DNA from: Thalassococcus halodurans | Lineage (GTDB): Bacteria; Pseudomonadota; Alphaproteobacteria; Rhodobacterales; Rhodobacteraceae | Assembly: GCF_900108225.1 (NCBI RefSeq) | Contig: NZ_FNUZ01000006.1 | Span: 1-64,000 of the forward strand | Length of the DNA stretch: 64,000 nucleotides | Direction: 5' to 3' | In this document: piece by piece, positions 51,380-60,408 of the stretch | Position numbering within the stretch: position 1 is the stretch's first letter | Layout: each line of letters opens with the position of its first letter | Translations under genes and position numbers: made by a program | Notes under the pieces: generated by a model | What the model was told of the DNA's origin: nothing | What the model saw: the letters and a program-made list of their open reading frames with translations, nothing else | Database searches by the model: none

Positions 51380-51885
51380 ACAGCCGCGTTCTCGGTGGGC
51401 TTTGCGCCATCGCCGCGTTTGGTGTTGATCAGGGCACCAAGGCTCTTGCCCTGAACTCCCCGGCGCTTGAGAACGGGGTCGAGGTTCTGCCCTTTCTCAA
51501 CCTCGTGCGGGTTTTGAACGATGGGGTCAGCTTCGGTATGCTCGGCGGGGTCGTACCCTGGTGGGGTCTGGTCGCACTTGCTGCCGTGGTCGTGGCATGG
51601 CTGCTGATCTGGCTGTGGAAGGCTCCGGACAGGCTGACAGGTGCGGCGCTCGGTCTGATCATCGGAGGCGCGCTTGGCAATATCCTTGACCGTCTGCGCT
51701 ATCAGGCCGTCCCTGACTTTCTCGACTTCCATTACAGGTCATACCACTGGCCGTCCTTCAACTTGGCTGACGTGGCGATCTTTTGTGGGGCAGCATTGCT
51801 GTTCTGGGACAGCTTTCGCACCTCGAAAGTTAGGCCGGAAAATCGGGAACAAGACAATCGCAAGGGAGATGTCACGGGGGGATAA
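51376..51885 (+). CDS. lspA: Signal peptidase II (LspA), metal-resistance associated copy
   Basis: A 169-residue four-helix membrane aspartyl protease. The family motifs are present: NDGVSFGMLGG (NxGxxFG type), IIGGALGNILDRLRY, VPDFLDF, and FNLADVAI with the catalytic Asp residues. It matches LspA copies carried next to Cd/Pb/Zn exporters on mobile elements, such as the PbrC role in lead resistance. ATG 51376 overlaps the exporter stop. A housekeeping copy presumably exists elsewhere, so this one is cargo. Confidence 0.9.
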   Translation: MNSRVLGGLCAIAAFGVDQGTKALALNSPALENGVEVLPFLNLVRVLNDGVSFGMLGGVVPWWGLVALAAVVVAWLLIWLWKAPDRLTGAALGLIIGGALGNILDRLRYQAVPDFLDFHYRSYHWPSFNLADVAIFCGAALLFWDSFRTSKVRPENREQDNRKGDVTGG

Positions 51886-51922
51886 CAGCTAACAGGCAAA
51901 GAACTTTGGGAGGGAATTCGGC

Positions 51923-52444
51923 TTGAGATTTTTGGATTGGATTGACCGTGGCATTCGCGGCATCGGCGTCGTGACTGCGTGGCTGACAGTTGTTTCGATT
52001 GCTGCTTATGGCGCGCTTCAGATGCTGGATCGCAAGCTACAACTTGGCGTGTCGAGCTATTTGCCGGACCTGTCCACGTCACTGCTGTTCATCCTAATTT
52101 TCTTGACCTTTGGGTATACCTATCTGCGCGACGGTCACGTGCGCGTTGATGTTCTTCGCAGACATTGGTCCGCCCGCCGCATTGCTTGGATCGAACTGAT
52201 TGGCGGCCTTTTTGTCCTTCTGCCGCTCGCCGCCATCCTGACCTACTACGGATGGGACGGTTTGATGCGCACCACGAAATACGCGGAAACCCAGTTGTGG
52301 GCACAACGCATCACCGGGGTCATCGGCCCCATCTTGCTGGCTCTTGCCGGGATGATCGTAGCCCTTCGCAACATCGCCTTTCTGACAGGGAGACGTGCGC
52401 AAGGTGCACCGGAACAAGCAAGCGGCCTGCACAATGGTGAATGA
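51923..52444 (+). CDS. TRAP transporter small permease (DctQ type)
   Basis: A 173-residue four-helix protein of the DctQ family: VVTAWLTVVSIAAYGALQML, LLFILIFLTFGYTYLRDGHV with the conserved Arg/Asp/His after helix two, and two further segments. The start is TTG 51923, eight bases after GGGAGGG. It overlaps the large permease by 11 bases. No DctP binding protein is found nearby. Confidence 0.85.
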   Translation: MRFLDWIDRGIRGIGVVTAWLTVVSIAAYGALQMLDRKLQLGVSSYLPDLSTSLLFILIFLTFGYTYLRDGHVRVDVLRRHWSARRIAWIELIGGLFVLLPLAAILTYYGWDGLMRTTKYAETQLWAQRITGVIGPILLALAGMIVALRNIAFLTGRRAQGAPEQASGLHNGE

Positions 52445-53807
52445 GGTCCTCACGGTTGCCATGCTTGTCGTGATGGCGATTGGGGTTTTCAGTGGCTTTC
52501 CGGTGGCGCTGGTGCTCGCGGGGACAGGCTTCTTGGGGTTTGTCGCTGCGGTTTGGGTGGGGATCACTGATTTTCAGCATCTGGGGCTGATCTACCTGCG
52601 GGCCCGTGGTGTACTGACCAATGAATCAGTCCAATTCACCAGCGTTCCAATGTTGATTTTTCTTGGCCTGATCCTGAATGCCAGCGGGATTGCCGAAACC
52701 ATGTTTCGCTTGCTGGGGCGTCTTCTGACAGGCGTTCCCGGTCGCTACGCCATTGCGACTTTGCTGATCGGCCTCGTTCTTGCGCCCGCCGCCGGGGTGA
52801 TCGGTGCTTCCGTCATAACTGTGGCGTTGGTGGCCTATGCCCCGATGATGGCGTCGGGCTACGCACCGCGAACCGCAGGAGGCGCTGTCGCAGCTTCTGG
52901 AGCATTGGGTGTCGTGTTCCCGCCAGCCGTGATGCTGTTCTTCATCTCGAACGTGTTCTATCTGCGCATCGGATTGATGTATGTGGCCCTCATCGTACCT
53001 GTGCTTCTGATGGTCATGGCCTTCGCGGTCTACTTTGCGGTCACCTTGAGAAAAACGGTCGAAATCCCGCTGGACACACCCAAGACCAATCTTGTGTCAG
53101 ACCTCTTGTTTGTACTCGCGTCTGTCGCGGTCATCGCATCCATTCCGCTCAGCATCATTCTGGGCTTTGCGACACTAACAGAGGCGGCTGGAGTAGGGGT
53201 TTTTGGCGCGCTTTTGGTTGCTCTGGCGCGAAAGCGTCTGTCTTTCTCGTCGTTAAACTCTGTCACGGTGCAGACAAGCACGATGACGTCGATGGTCTTC
53301 TTCATCGTACTTGGCGCATCGGTGTTTTCGCTCAGTTTCCACCTCGTTGGTGGACCAAATGTGATCTTCGACTGGATATCCGCATTCGATCTCACCCGGT
53401 GGGAACTGTTGGCCATGCTCCTTGGCGTGATCATCATACTTGGGTTTGTTTTTGACTGGATCGAGGTGCTGCTGGTCTTTGTACCCGTACTGATGCCGAT
53501 TATTTCAGAGCTCGACTTCGCAGATCACGTCGGCTCTGCCTACTTTGCACAAATCTGGATCGCTGGCCTGATAGCCTTGGCGTTGCAGACGTCTTTTCTG
53601 ACGCCCCCTTTCGGTTATGCCCTGTTCTTTGCCAAGATGGCCGCACCGAAGGGTATCAATCTGTCTGATATCTATCGCGGAGCGGTACCCCTTGTTGCCA
53701 TTGAGATTGCATTGATCGCGGCGCTGATCTCGTTTCCTCAGCTTATCACTTGGCTGCCCGAAATGGCCCTTGGGGATGCCGATGCGCCGCAATTGATACA
53801 GCGGTGA
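52434..53807 (+). CDS. TRAP transporter large permease (DctM type)
   Basis: A 457-residue membrane protein with about 12 hydrophobic segments and DctM features: VFSGFPVALVLAGTGFLGF at the N-terminus, SVPMLIFLGLILNASGIAE, and LQTSFLTPPFGYALFFAKM near the C-terminus. It imports an organic acid driven by sodium, together with the small permease. ATG 52434 keeps the family N-terminus. Without a DctP gene in the window, its substrate cannot be guessed. No terminator was recognised in the 220 bases after it. Confidence 0.88.
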   Translation: MVNEVLTVAMLVVMAIGVFSGFPVALVLAGTGFLGFVAAVWVGITDFQHLGLIYLRARGVLTNESVQFTSVPMLIFLGLILNASGIAETMFRLLGRLLTGVPGRYAIATLLIGLVLAPAAGVIGASVITVALVAYAPMMASGYAPRTAGGAVAASGALGVVFPPAVMLFFISNVFYLRIGLMYVALIVPVLLMVMAFAVYFAVTLRKTVEIPLDTPKTNLVSDLLFVLASVAVIASIPLSIILGFATLTEAAGVGVFGALLVALARKRLSFSSLNSVTVQTSTMTSMVFFIVLGASVFSLSFHLVGGPNVIFDWISAFDLTRWELLAMLLGVIIILGFVFDWIEVLLVFVPVLMPIISELDFADHVGSAYFAQIWIAGLIALALQTSFLTPPFGYALFFAKMAAPKGINLSDIYRGAVPLVAIEIALIAALISFPQLITWLPEMALGDADAPQLIQR

Positions 53808-54026
53808 GTGATGTAGCCTGCAGCGGGGGAAAGCATTCCCTTGTGGGTTCTCTAGGTTTAACCGTTTTTTCGGATTGAGCTGAAGCGGCCACTGGCGCAG
53901 CCGCAGCGAAATGGTGCTTAGTCCGCTCTCCGGACAAACGCACCGAAAGCAGCGAAGGGCCGGTATTTGAACAACTCAGCACGCTAAAATTCTCGCAGCA
54001 TGATGGCAAAGCTGTCTTTGTCAGCG

Positions 54027-54722
54027 CTAGTAGTTCACCTGTTCGAAGCCGTAGTTGCCCTCATAGTCACGCCAATCGACGAAGACAGATCGGTGATAGA
54101 TACCCGGGCAATTCTGGCCCCAACGTTCAAGTCCCACATGGGCCTCGGGCAGGGCAGTTATGGAAGATCGCTGCCATGAGAAATCGCCTTGGGTCCCGTA
54201 GGTGCCGAGGACCACGGTCGCGCTTCGGTTACAATCCCCATCGCGCCCGGACTCGTGCTGTCGTGCATACCGTACATCGAAGACGCGGATGGACCGCACG
54301 AAATTGAACTCTGGCCCGCTGATATCGATGTCCGCGCGGTCCTGAACAAGCCGAAGGGTGAAGTCTGTGGGAACGAGATTATCTACTGGCAAGGATTGGA
54401 GCGGTCGACGGTTGTCGGTCCGGTACAAGGCTTCAATTATGCGGTCAGCGTTGTTTGATTGCCGATCGCTCTCATAGGACGCGCCCATGGGACAGCGCCA
54501 GATTTGCAGCGGCGGTTCCACTGGCCAAGGCGTAATCCGCCGGATGAACTCGGCGCGGGCTCCGGCGCAAGGGACGGAAGCGGGCCAGCCGCCAGACAGG
54601 CACAAGAGGATCGCGCAATCGATCGGGTAGGTCTGCGCGCGGGCGGGTGCCGGCAGCGAAAAGCTTGTCGCGGCCAAAGCGACTGCGACCGAGGGGAGGA
54701 GCTTCTTGAGTAAATGGCGCAT
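54027..54722 (-). CDS. Exported protein of unknown function, probably transfer-associated
   Basis: A 231-residue protein from ATG 54722 (GGAGG nine bases upstream). Signal peptide: LLPSVAVALAATSFSLPAPA with cut after ARAQ. The mature part begins YPIDCAILLCLSGGWPAS and has several cysteines (CAILLC, VPCAGARAEF, WRCPMGAS, GDCNRSA, GQNCPGIYH), likely disulphides. Similar proteins starting in this way occur in alphaproteobacterial transfer regions (general knowledge). The promoter region contains the same 14-base near-palindrome as the T4SS operon, inverted. It is the rightmost gene assignable to the element. Confidence 0.68.
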   Translation of the reverse strand: MRHLLKKLLPSVAVALAATSFSLPAPARAQTYPIDCAILLCLSGGWPASVPCAGARAEFIRRITPWPVEPPLQIWRCPMGASYESDRQSNNADRIIEALYRTDNRRPLQSLPVDNLVPTDFTLRLVQDRADIDISGPEFNFVRSIRVFDVRYARQHESGRDGDCNRSATVVLGTYGTQGDFSWQRSSITALPEAHVGLERWGQNCPGIYHRSVFVDWRDYEGNYGFEQVNY

Positions 54723-54760
54723 ACTGGGGGACCTCCGTGAGAGGAGTTCAGCATACATAC

Positions 54761-54774
54761 GATAATATACTATC
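54761..54774. promoter_or_regulatory. AT-rich near-palindrome, second exact copy
   Basis: GATAATATACTATC on the plus strand is the exact reverse complement of the T4SS-promoter copy at 47636-47649. It lies 38 bases before the exported-protein gene. As exact 14-base matches do occur by chance in a window of this size, its weight comes from position and symmetry. Confidence 0.5.
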
Positions 54775-54806
54775 GCAACGCAAAATATAAAGCCGCATAA
54801 TGAAGT

Positions 54807-55640
54807 TTATGTTAATTTCCAGACTCCGCCATCTTGTGCCACCCGCGACTCAGACAACAGCTTCTCCAGATGCGCCGCAACGTTTCGTTCTGCGGCCATT
54901 GCGATATGTGGGTCGGTTTTCTGGTAGACGGAAGCGGCGATATTCTGGACCGAATCCGGGGTGTTTGAGAGGTGGGCGAGGATCTCCGCCTCGCGACGCA
55001 TGCGGTTGGAAAGCAACCGTTTGACGTAAGGTTGCGGATCCCGGAGTATAGGTCCGTGCCCCGGAAAGTAGATCCTATCGTCGCGCTCAATCAGCCGCTG
55101 TAGCTGCGCGCAGTAGTCGTGCATGTTTCCGTCAGGGGGGCTGACGATCGAACTGTTCCAACTCATAACGTGGTCGCCCGTGAAGAGCACTCCGTCAGGT
55201 CTCGCGAAACAAAGGTGGTCGCTCGCGTGACCAGGTGTGTGCAGGACGGTAAGACCGGCAATGACCTGTCCGTCCTCCAGAAACCGGTCAGGTCGAAATG
55301 CATCGTCAGGGAATGCCCGTGAGGCATAAACAGGTGCGTCTGTCCGTGCTCGCAGGGCTGGGACGACTCCAAAATGATCAGAATGGTGGTGTGTGAGCAG
55401 AATCCCGGATGGTTTGGCCCCCAAATTTTCGATGATTGCCTCGAAATGTGTACTGTCTTCTGCTGGGCCGGGGTCGATTATGAACCGACCATCAGGCGTA
55501 TCAATGATGTAGCTATTTGTCCCGTGGTAGGTCATCTTTCCGGGATTGTTCGCGACGATCCTCAGAATTCCAGGGGCCAATTCGACTCCCTTCGCGCGGC
55601 AAGGCTCCGGCTCTGAGAAAAACATGCTGCTTCTTTTCAT
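54807..55640 (-). CDS. MBL-fold metallo-hydrolase (LACTB2-like)
   Basis: A 277-residue metallo-beta-lactamase-fold hydrolase: GTNSYIIDTPDGRFIIDPGP, the metal motif LLTHHHSDHFG, later His in LHTPGHASDHL and Asp in LFTGDHVMSW, and a C-terminal winged-helix-like tail. This length and tail fit the LACTB2/hydroxyacylglutathione-hydrolase-related group found beside beta-oxidation genes. It is in line with bioY and the acyl-CoA cluster, 186 bases downstream of bioY. Substrate unknown, possibly a thioester. ATG 55625 is an alternative start. Confidence 0.82.
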   Translation of the reverse strand: MKRSSMFFSEPEPCRAKGVELAPGILRIVANNPGKMTYHGTNSYIIDTPDGRFIIDPGPAEDSTHFEAIIENLGAKPSGILLTHHHSDHFGVVPALRARTDAPVYASRAFPDDAFRPDRFLEDGQVIAGLTVLHTPGHASDHLCFARPDGVLFTGDHVMSWNSSIVSPPDGNMHDYCAQLQRLIERDDRIYFPGHGPILRDPQPYVKRLLSNRMRREAEILAHLSNTPDSVQNIAASVYQKTDPHIAMAAERNVAAHLEKLLSESRVAQDGGVWKLT

Positions 55641-55826
55641 TGTGTGCGACCAGGTATTGATTGCGAACAATTTGGTTCGCACAGTTTTGCGCATTGCTCT
55701 CGCATGGCGCCGGAAACCTCAGGCTGGCGTCCGGTGCCTGTCAAATCCGGCATCGGACCATTTCAACTTACATTGGACCAGGCCCGTATGAGACTGAAAC
55801 AGTCTGATACAGTCTTGGGCTGGCAG

Positions 55827-56393
55827 TCACACAGCGCGGCGATTATGGTAAGCAGTATACAGAACTACAGCAATTGTCGCCTTCGTCAGATCCCCGAGAA
55901 GGAACGGGTAAAGACCGGCGTTCAGCAACTTTTCGCCATAGCCGACAAAGCCACCCAACCATAACAGCCCTGCGCAATACATGAGTATCGAGCCCAAAAA
56001 GACCGCGACAGATGCTCTGAATGAAGGCCGAAGTCCTTCCAGTGCTTGAACAATCCATCCGGCAGCGGCCGCTGCAAGTGCGAAGCCTACCAGGTATCCG
56101 CCTGTGGGACCCGCAATATACGCCAGTCCGGCCGGCGCCGGAGGCGTGCCTGCGAAGACCGGCAGGCCAAGCAGACCTTCAAAAAGGTATGCCACAACAA
56201 CAAGACTACTGCGCACCGGCCCCAGGAAAAGGCCCAGACCCAAGACAACCAGGGTTTGTGTAGACATGGGAACCGGGTAGAACGGCACCACGATTTTGGC
56301 GGATATTGTCAGAAGAATTGTGCCGACGAGTATTATCGAGATCTCTCGGGTCAGTCTTGCGACTGATTGGCTTTGAGTGGTTTCCAGATTCAT
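55827..56393 (-). CDS. bioY: BioY biotin transporter (S component)
   Basis: A 188-residue six-helix membrane protein with the BioY features VPFYPVPMSTQTLVVLGLGL, GLPVFAGTPPAPAGLAYIAG, and PTGGYLVGFALAAAAAGWIV. BioY binds biotin and works alone or with EcfAT. It lies 48 bases downstream of the acyl-CoA dehydrogenase gene in the same direction, in a cluster containing a biotin-dependent carboxylase, which explains its presence. Confidence 0.93.
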   Translation of the reverse strand: MNLETTQSQSVARLTREISIILVGTILLTISAKIVVPFYPVPMSTQTLVVLGLGLFLGPVRSSLVVVAYLFEGLLGLPVFAGTPPAPAGLAYIAGPTGGYLVGFALAAAAAGWIVQALEGLRPSFRASVAVFLGSILMYCAGLLWLGGFVGYGEKLLNAGLYPFLLGDLTKATIAVVLYTAYHNRRAV

Positions 56394-56441
56394 CTTTTTC
56401 GTCCTTGTTTCTGAAGATTGTTATTTTTTTGGATAGTAAGC

Positions 56442-57608
56442 TCACATGCGCTTGGCGACTTCTTCCAACATGACTTCGCTCGCCCCGCCGCCGATGGCCT
56501 GCACACGGGCATCGCGTGACATGCGTTCCACCGGTGTTTCGCGCATATAACCCATGCCGCCGTGAAACTGGACGCAGTCATAAAGCACGCTGTTCACCAG
56601 TTCGCCGCAATAGGCTTTGACCATCGAGACCTCTTTCACGCAGTCACCGCCCGCGGCATCCAGACCGGCGGCGTGATAGACCAGCTGACGTCCTGCCGCG
56701 ATCCGCGTCTGACAGTCGGCCAGCCGTTGGCGCACGGCCTGCTTGTCCCACAGAACGCCGCCAAAGGCCCTGCGCTGCTTGACGTAATCCACGGTCATGT
56801 CCAGCGCGGTTTGCGCTTCGGCACAGGCCATCGCACCCAGGACGATGCGTTCGTTCTGGAAGTTCTTCATCACCGAATAGAAACCGCGGTTGACCTCGCC
56901 CAGAACGTTTTCGGCCGGGATGCGGACATCTTCGAAGATCAGTTCGGCAGTGTCCGAGCACAGCCAGCCGGTCTTGTTCAACGCCCGTCCGACCGAAAAG
57001 CCCGGCGTGCCTTTTTCGACCGCAAACATGGTGATCCCGCGCGACCCCTTGGCATCGGGATCGGTCTTGGCGCCGACAAAGTAGAGATCGCCATGCACGC
57101 CGTTGGTGATGAACATCTTGGTGCCGTTCAGCACCCAATCCGACCCGTCCCGCACCGCGCGGGTGCGCATGCCGGCCACGTCCGAGCCCGCGCCCGGCTC
57201 GGTCACGGCGACGGCGGTGATCATTTCGCCAGAGGTGATCGACGGCATCCACCGCGCCTTCTGTTCGGGCGTGCCGGCGTTTTCCAGATGCGGCGAGGCC
57301 ATGTCGGTGTGGACCAGAACCGTGGCCGAGAATCCGCCGAAGGTGGATCGCCCGACCTCTTCGGCCAAAACCACGCTGGACATCACGTCCAGCCCCGCGC
57401 CGCCATACTGTTCGTCATAGCGCATCCCCAGAACGCCGAGATCACCCATCCGGCGCAGCACGTCGCGGGGCACCATGCCCTCCTCTTCCCAGGGCTCGGC
57501 CTTGGCTGTCACCTCGGTTTCGATGAACCGGCGCAGCTGGTCGCGGATCATCTCGAGGTCTTCGTTGAACGGGCCGGTGACCTGAGTAATGCTGTCTTGT
57601 CTGGTCAT
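56442..57608 (-). CDS. Acyl-CoA dehydrogenase (citronellyl-/isovaleryl-CoA dehydrogenase-like)
   Basis: A 388-residue FAD enzyme. N-terminal helical domain, then the FAD/substrate segment ITAVAVTEPGAGSDVAGMRT and FITNGVHGDLYFVGAKTD, and the C-terminal QFHGGMGYMRETPVERMSRD, whose Glu is a candidate catalytic base. It introduces the alpha-beta double bond before carboxylation. ATG 57608 overlaps the carboxylase stop by four bases. It resembles AtuD-like enzymes of acyclic terpene breakdown as much as LiuA of leucine breakdown; substrate undecided. Confidence 0.88.
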   Translation of the reverse strand: MTRQDSITQVTGPFNEDLEMIRDQLRRFIETEVTAKAEPWEEEGMVPRDVLRRMGDLGVLGMRYDEQYGGAGLDVMSSVVLAEEVGRSTFGGFSATVLVHTDMASPHLENAGTPEQKARWMPSITSGEMITAVAVTEPGAGSDVAGMRTRAVRDGSDWVLNGTKMFITNGVHGDLYFVGAKTDPDAKGSRGITMFAVEKGTPGFSVGRALNKTGWLCSDTAELIFEDVRIPAENVLGEVNRGFYSVMKNFQNERIVLGAMACAEAQTALDMTVDYVKQRRAFGGVLWDKQAVRQRLADCQTRIAAGRQLVYHAAGLDAAGGDCVKEVSMVKAYCGELVNSVLYDCVQFHGGMGYMRETPVERMSRDARVQAIGGGASEVMLEEVAKRM

Positions 57609-59608
57609 GTGTTTTCCTCTGGATCGAGTTTGATAAGTGGGGCGTGCCCGGCGACCGTATCGCCGGGTGCACAATAGATTTCTGTCACCACGCCCGCGAC
57701 CGGCGCGGGCAGGCTTTGCAGCAGCTTCATGGCTTCCAGAACCACCAGCGTGTCGCCGGCTTTGACGCGATCGCCGAGTGCGACACGCACCTCGGCAACG
57801 GCGCCGGGCATGGGTGCGGACATCAGGTCAGCGCCGCCAGATCCACCGGTGGCACGTTGCAGATGCTGGTCTTCCAGCGTGCGCAGGTCTGTCGCGGTCA
57901 TTCCGGCAGGGGTTTGCAGGTGCACCCGCCAGTGACTCGACGCGCGCGCGACATAGGCGGTGCGCGAAAATGGAACCCCGTCGAAGCGTCCGCTCAGACG
58001 GCATTCGGCTAAAGCGGCGCTCTCGACCGTTATGGCCTGGCCGTCCGGCTGTACGGCTGTCAACACCGACCCGGAGCCGTTTACGCGGATCTGGTCGTCT
58101 TTGGTCGTCGCCCAATAGGATGCTGCACCGGGCCACCCCGCAGGGGCCGTGAGCCGCCATGACCCCAGGCTTTCCCAGGGCGACGCGCCCGCCGGGGCGA
58201 GATGCAGATGCAGCGCCATCGCGGCAAGGGCCATGTCCCGGGGATCAGCGGACGGTTCACTCCAGCCGCCTGAGAACATCTCGGGCAGGCCCGAGGTATG
58301 GTGCCGGAACGCCGCAAAATCCGGGTGTGTCAGCAACGCGCGCTGATAGGCCAGGTTCAGACCGACGCCACCGACTGCAAAGGCATCCATTGCGACAACC
58401 GCCTGACGGATCGCACCGGCCCGGTCCGGCGCGTGGACGATCAGCTTGGCAATCATCGAATCGTAATGGTGGCTGACGACCGAGCCTGCCTCGACCCCGG
58501 TATCGAGCCGCACGCCGGCGGGCGGAGCCCAAAGGCTGATCTCGCCCGTTTCGGGGCGGAAATTCTCGTCCGGGTTTTCGGCGGCGATGCGGATTTCAAT
58601 GGCGTGCCCGTCAAACTGCACATCGCCTTGCGTCAGCGCCAGCGGCTCGCCCCGCGCGATGCGCAACTGCCATTCGACCAGATCGATGCCGGTGATCGCC
58701 TCGGTCACGGGGTGTTCCACCTGCAACCGGGTATTCATTTCCAGAAAGTAGTATTCACCGCGCCCGGGGTCATAGAGGTATTCCACCGTCCCGGCGGAGC
58801 GATAGCCGATCGCCTGCGCCAACCGCACCGCTGCCGCACGCATGCGGTCGCGCACAGCCTCGGGAAGATCGGCGGCGGGGGCTTCTTCGATCAGCTTTTG
58901 GTGGTTGCGTTGCAGCGAACAATCGCGGTCGCCCAGATGCAGCACGGTGCCGTGAGTGTCGCCCAGAACCTGCACTTCGACGTGGCGGGCACGGGGCGCA
59001 TAGCGTTCGAGGAACACCGCCGGATCGCCGAAGGCGCTCTGCGCTTCGGCCCGGGCAGATGCAATCGCTTCGGGTGCGTCGCCCAGATCGGAGACAAGCC
59101 GCATCCCGCGTCCGCCGCCGCCGGCGCTGGCCTTGACCAGAAAGGGGGTGCCAAGCGCCTCGGCCTCTTGCAGCAGGCGCGCGTCGGACTGATCCTCGCC
59201 GCGATAGCCGGGCAGGACGGGCACGCCTGCGGCTTCGGCGGCAGCCTTGGCCTCGATCTTGGAGCCCATCCGCGCGATAGCGTCGGGTTCCGGCCCGATG
59301 AACACAAGGCCCGCCGCCTCGACCGCCGCCGCGAAACCGGCATTCTCAGACAGAAAACCATAGCCCGGGTGCACCGCACCCGCGCCCGTCGCCCGCGCAG
59401 CCTCAAGGATGGCCTCGACGTTCAAATAACTGTCCGACGGGGCGGCCCCACCGATGCAGACGGCATGATCGGCCTCGGCCACGAAGGGCGCGTCGCGGTC
59501 CGCGTCCGAAAACACCGCTACGCTTTCCAGCCCCAGTTTGCGGCACCCGCGCTGGATGCGCCGGGCAATCTCGCCCCGGTTGGCGATCAGAACGCGGGTG
59601 AAGCTCAT
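57605..59608 (-). CDS. Acyl-CoA carboxylase alpha subunit (biotin carboxylase plus biotin carrier)
   Basis: A 667-residue subunit. Biotin carboxylase domain 1-445 with VLIANRGEIARRI at the start, ATP-grasp loop KASAGGGGRGMR, and FLEMNTRLQVEHPVTEAITG. A linker of about 120 residues follows, then the biotinyl domain, with VLEAMKL placing the biotinylated lysine near residue 628. Length and layout match methylcrotonyl-CoA or geranyl-CoA carboxylase alpha. ATG 59608 overlaps the hydratase stop (ATGA). Its partner beta subunit is two genes upstream. Confidence 0.92.
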   Translation of the reverse strand: MSFTRVLIANRGEIARRIQRGCRKLGLESVAVFSDADRDAPFVAEADHAVCIGGAAPSDSYLNVEAILEAARATGAGAVHPGYGFLSENAGFAAAVEAAGLVFIGPEPDAIARMGSKIEAKAAAEAAGVPVLPGYRGEDQSDARLLQEAEALGTPFLVKASAGGGGRGMRLVSDLGDAPEAIASARAEAQSAFGDPAVFLERYAPRARHVEVQVLGDTHGTVLHLGDRDCSLQRNHQKLIEEAPAADLPEAVRDRMRAAAVRLAQAIGYRSAGTVEYLYDPGRGEYYFLEMNTRLQVEHPVTEAITGIDLVEWQLRIARGEPLALTQGDVQFDGHAIEIRIAAENPDENFRPETGEISLWAPPAGVRLDTGVEAGSVVSHHYDSMIAKLIVHAPDRAGAIRQAVVAMDAFAVGGVGLNLAYQRALLTHPDFAAFRHHTSGLPEMFSGGWSEPSADPRDMALAAMALHLHLAPAGASPWESLGSWRLTAPAGWPGAASYWATTKDDQIRVNGSGSVLTAVQPDGQAITVESAALAECRLSGRFDGVPFSRTAYVARASSHWRVHLQTPAGMTATDLRTLEDQHLQRATGGSGGADLMSAPMPGAVAEVRVALGDRVKAGDTLVVLEAMKLLQSLPAPVAGVVTEIYCAPGDTVAGHAPLIKLDPEENT

Positions 59609-60399
59609 TTCACCCGCCATGACGGAACGCCCTTGTTGATGAAGCTGTTGATGCCTTCGATACCTTCCTCCGTCTCCCACGCATCGGCCAGCCGGTCGGC
59701 GGTGTAGATCATGTTGGTCTCCAGATCGTGGGACGCGACATAGGCGATCAGCGCCTTGGTATCGGCCACGGCACCCGGCGCGGCCTGAAGGTGATCATGC
59801 ACCACCCGGTTCACCGTGGCGTCCAAGTCGCCCGACGCGACAACTTCGGTCAACAGACCGATCCGCTCGGCGCGGGCGGTGTCGAACAACGCCCCCGACA
59901 GCATGGTCTCACGCGAATGCACCTTGCCGATGCGGGCCACCACATAAGGCGATATATTCGCGGGCAGAAGGCCCAGCTTGACCTCGGTCAGACCGAAGCG
60001 CGCGCCTTCGGCGCCGATGGTGTAGTCGCAGACGGAAATCATGCCGACACCGCCACCGTAGGCCGGGCCGTTGATCCGCCCGATCAAGGGTTTGGGCAGC
60101 GTGTCGAGACGGCGCAACAACCGCGCCAGCGTGGCGCTCTGGTCTACCCGTTCGGCACGGGACTTTTCGATGTTTGACGAGAACCAGTTGAAATCGCCGC
60201 CCGCGCAGAAGCTCTTGCCCGCGCCGGTCAGGACCACAATACGCACATCGTCATCTGCAGCCAGCTTTTCGGCGGCATCGTATAGCTCTGCGATCAATTC
60301 GCCATTCAGCGCATTGTGTTTGTCGGGGCGGTTGAGCGTCAGCGTGGCGACGCCGCGCGCATCAGTTTCGACAAGGATCGTGTTGTAGGTATTGTTCAA
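59605..60399 (-). CDS. Enoyl-CoA hydratase/isomerase-family protein
   Basis: A 264-residue crotonase-fold enzyme. Oxyanion-hole segments are SFCAGGDFNWFSS and RINGPAYGGGVGMISVCDYT, and TEVKLGLLPANISPYVV is typical of LiuC/AtuE-like hydratases acting after carboxylation (3-methylglutaconyl- or isohexenylglutaconyl-CoA). It lies between the two carboxylase subunit genes, nine bases after the beta subunit, and overlaps the alpha-subunit gene. Confidence 0.9.
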   Translation of the reverse strand: MNNTYNTILVETDARGVATLTLNRPDKHNALNGELIAELYDAAEKLAADDDVRIVVLTGAGKSFCAGGDFNWFSSNIEKSRAERVDQSATLARLLRRLDTLPKPLIGRINGPAYGGGVGMISVCDYTIGAEGARFGLTEVKLGLLPANISPYVVARIGKVHSRETMLSGALFDTARAERIGLLTEVVASGDLDATVNRVVHDHLQAAPGAVADTKALIAYVASHDLETNMIYTADRLADAWETEEGIEGINSFINKGVPSWRVK

Positions 60400-60408
60400 C
60401 TTGAAGCC

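Noticed and set aside
58298-59707. A 469-codon plus-strand frame opposite the carboxylase alpha subunit
   Set aside because: Antisense shadow; the carboxylase on the other strand has all expected motifs.
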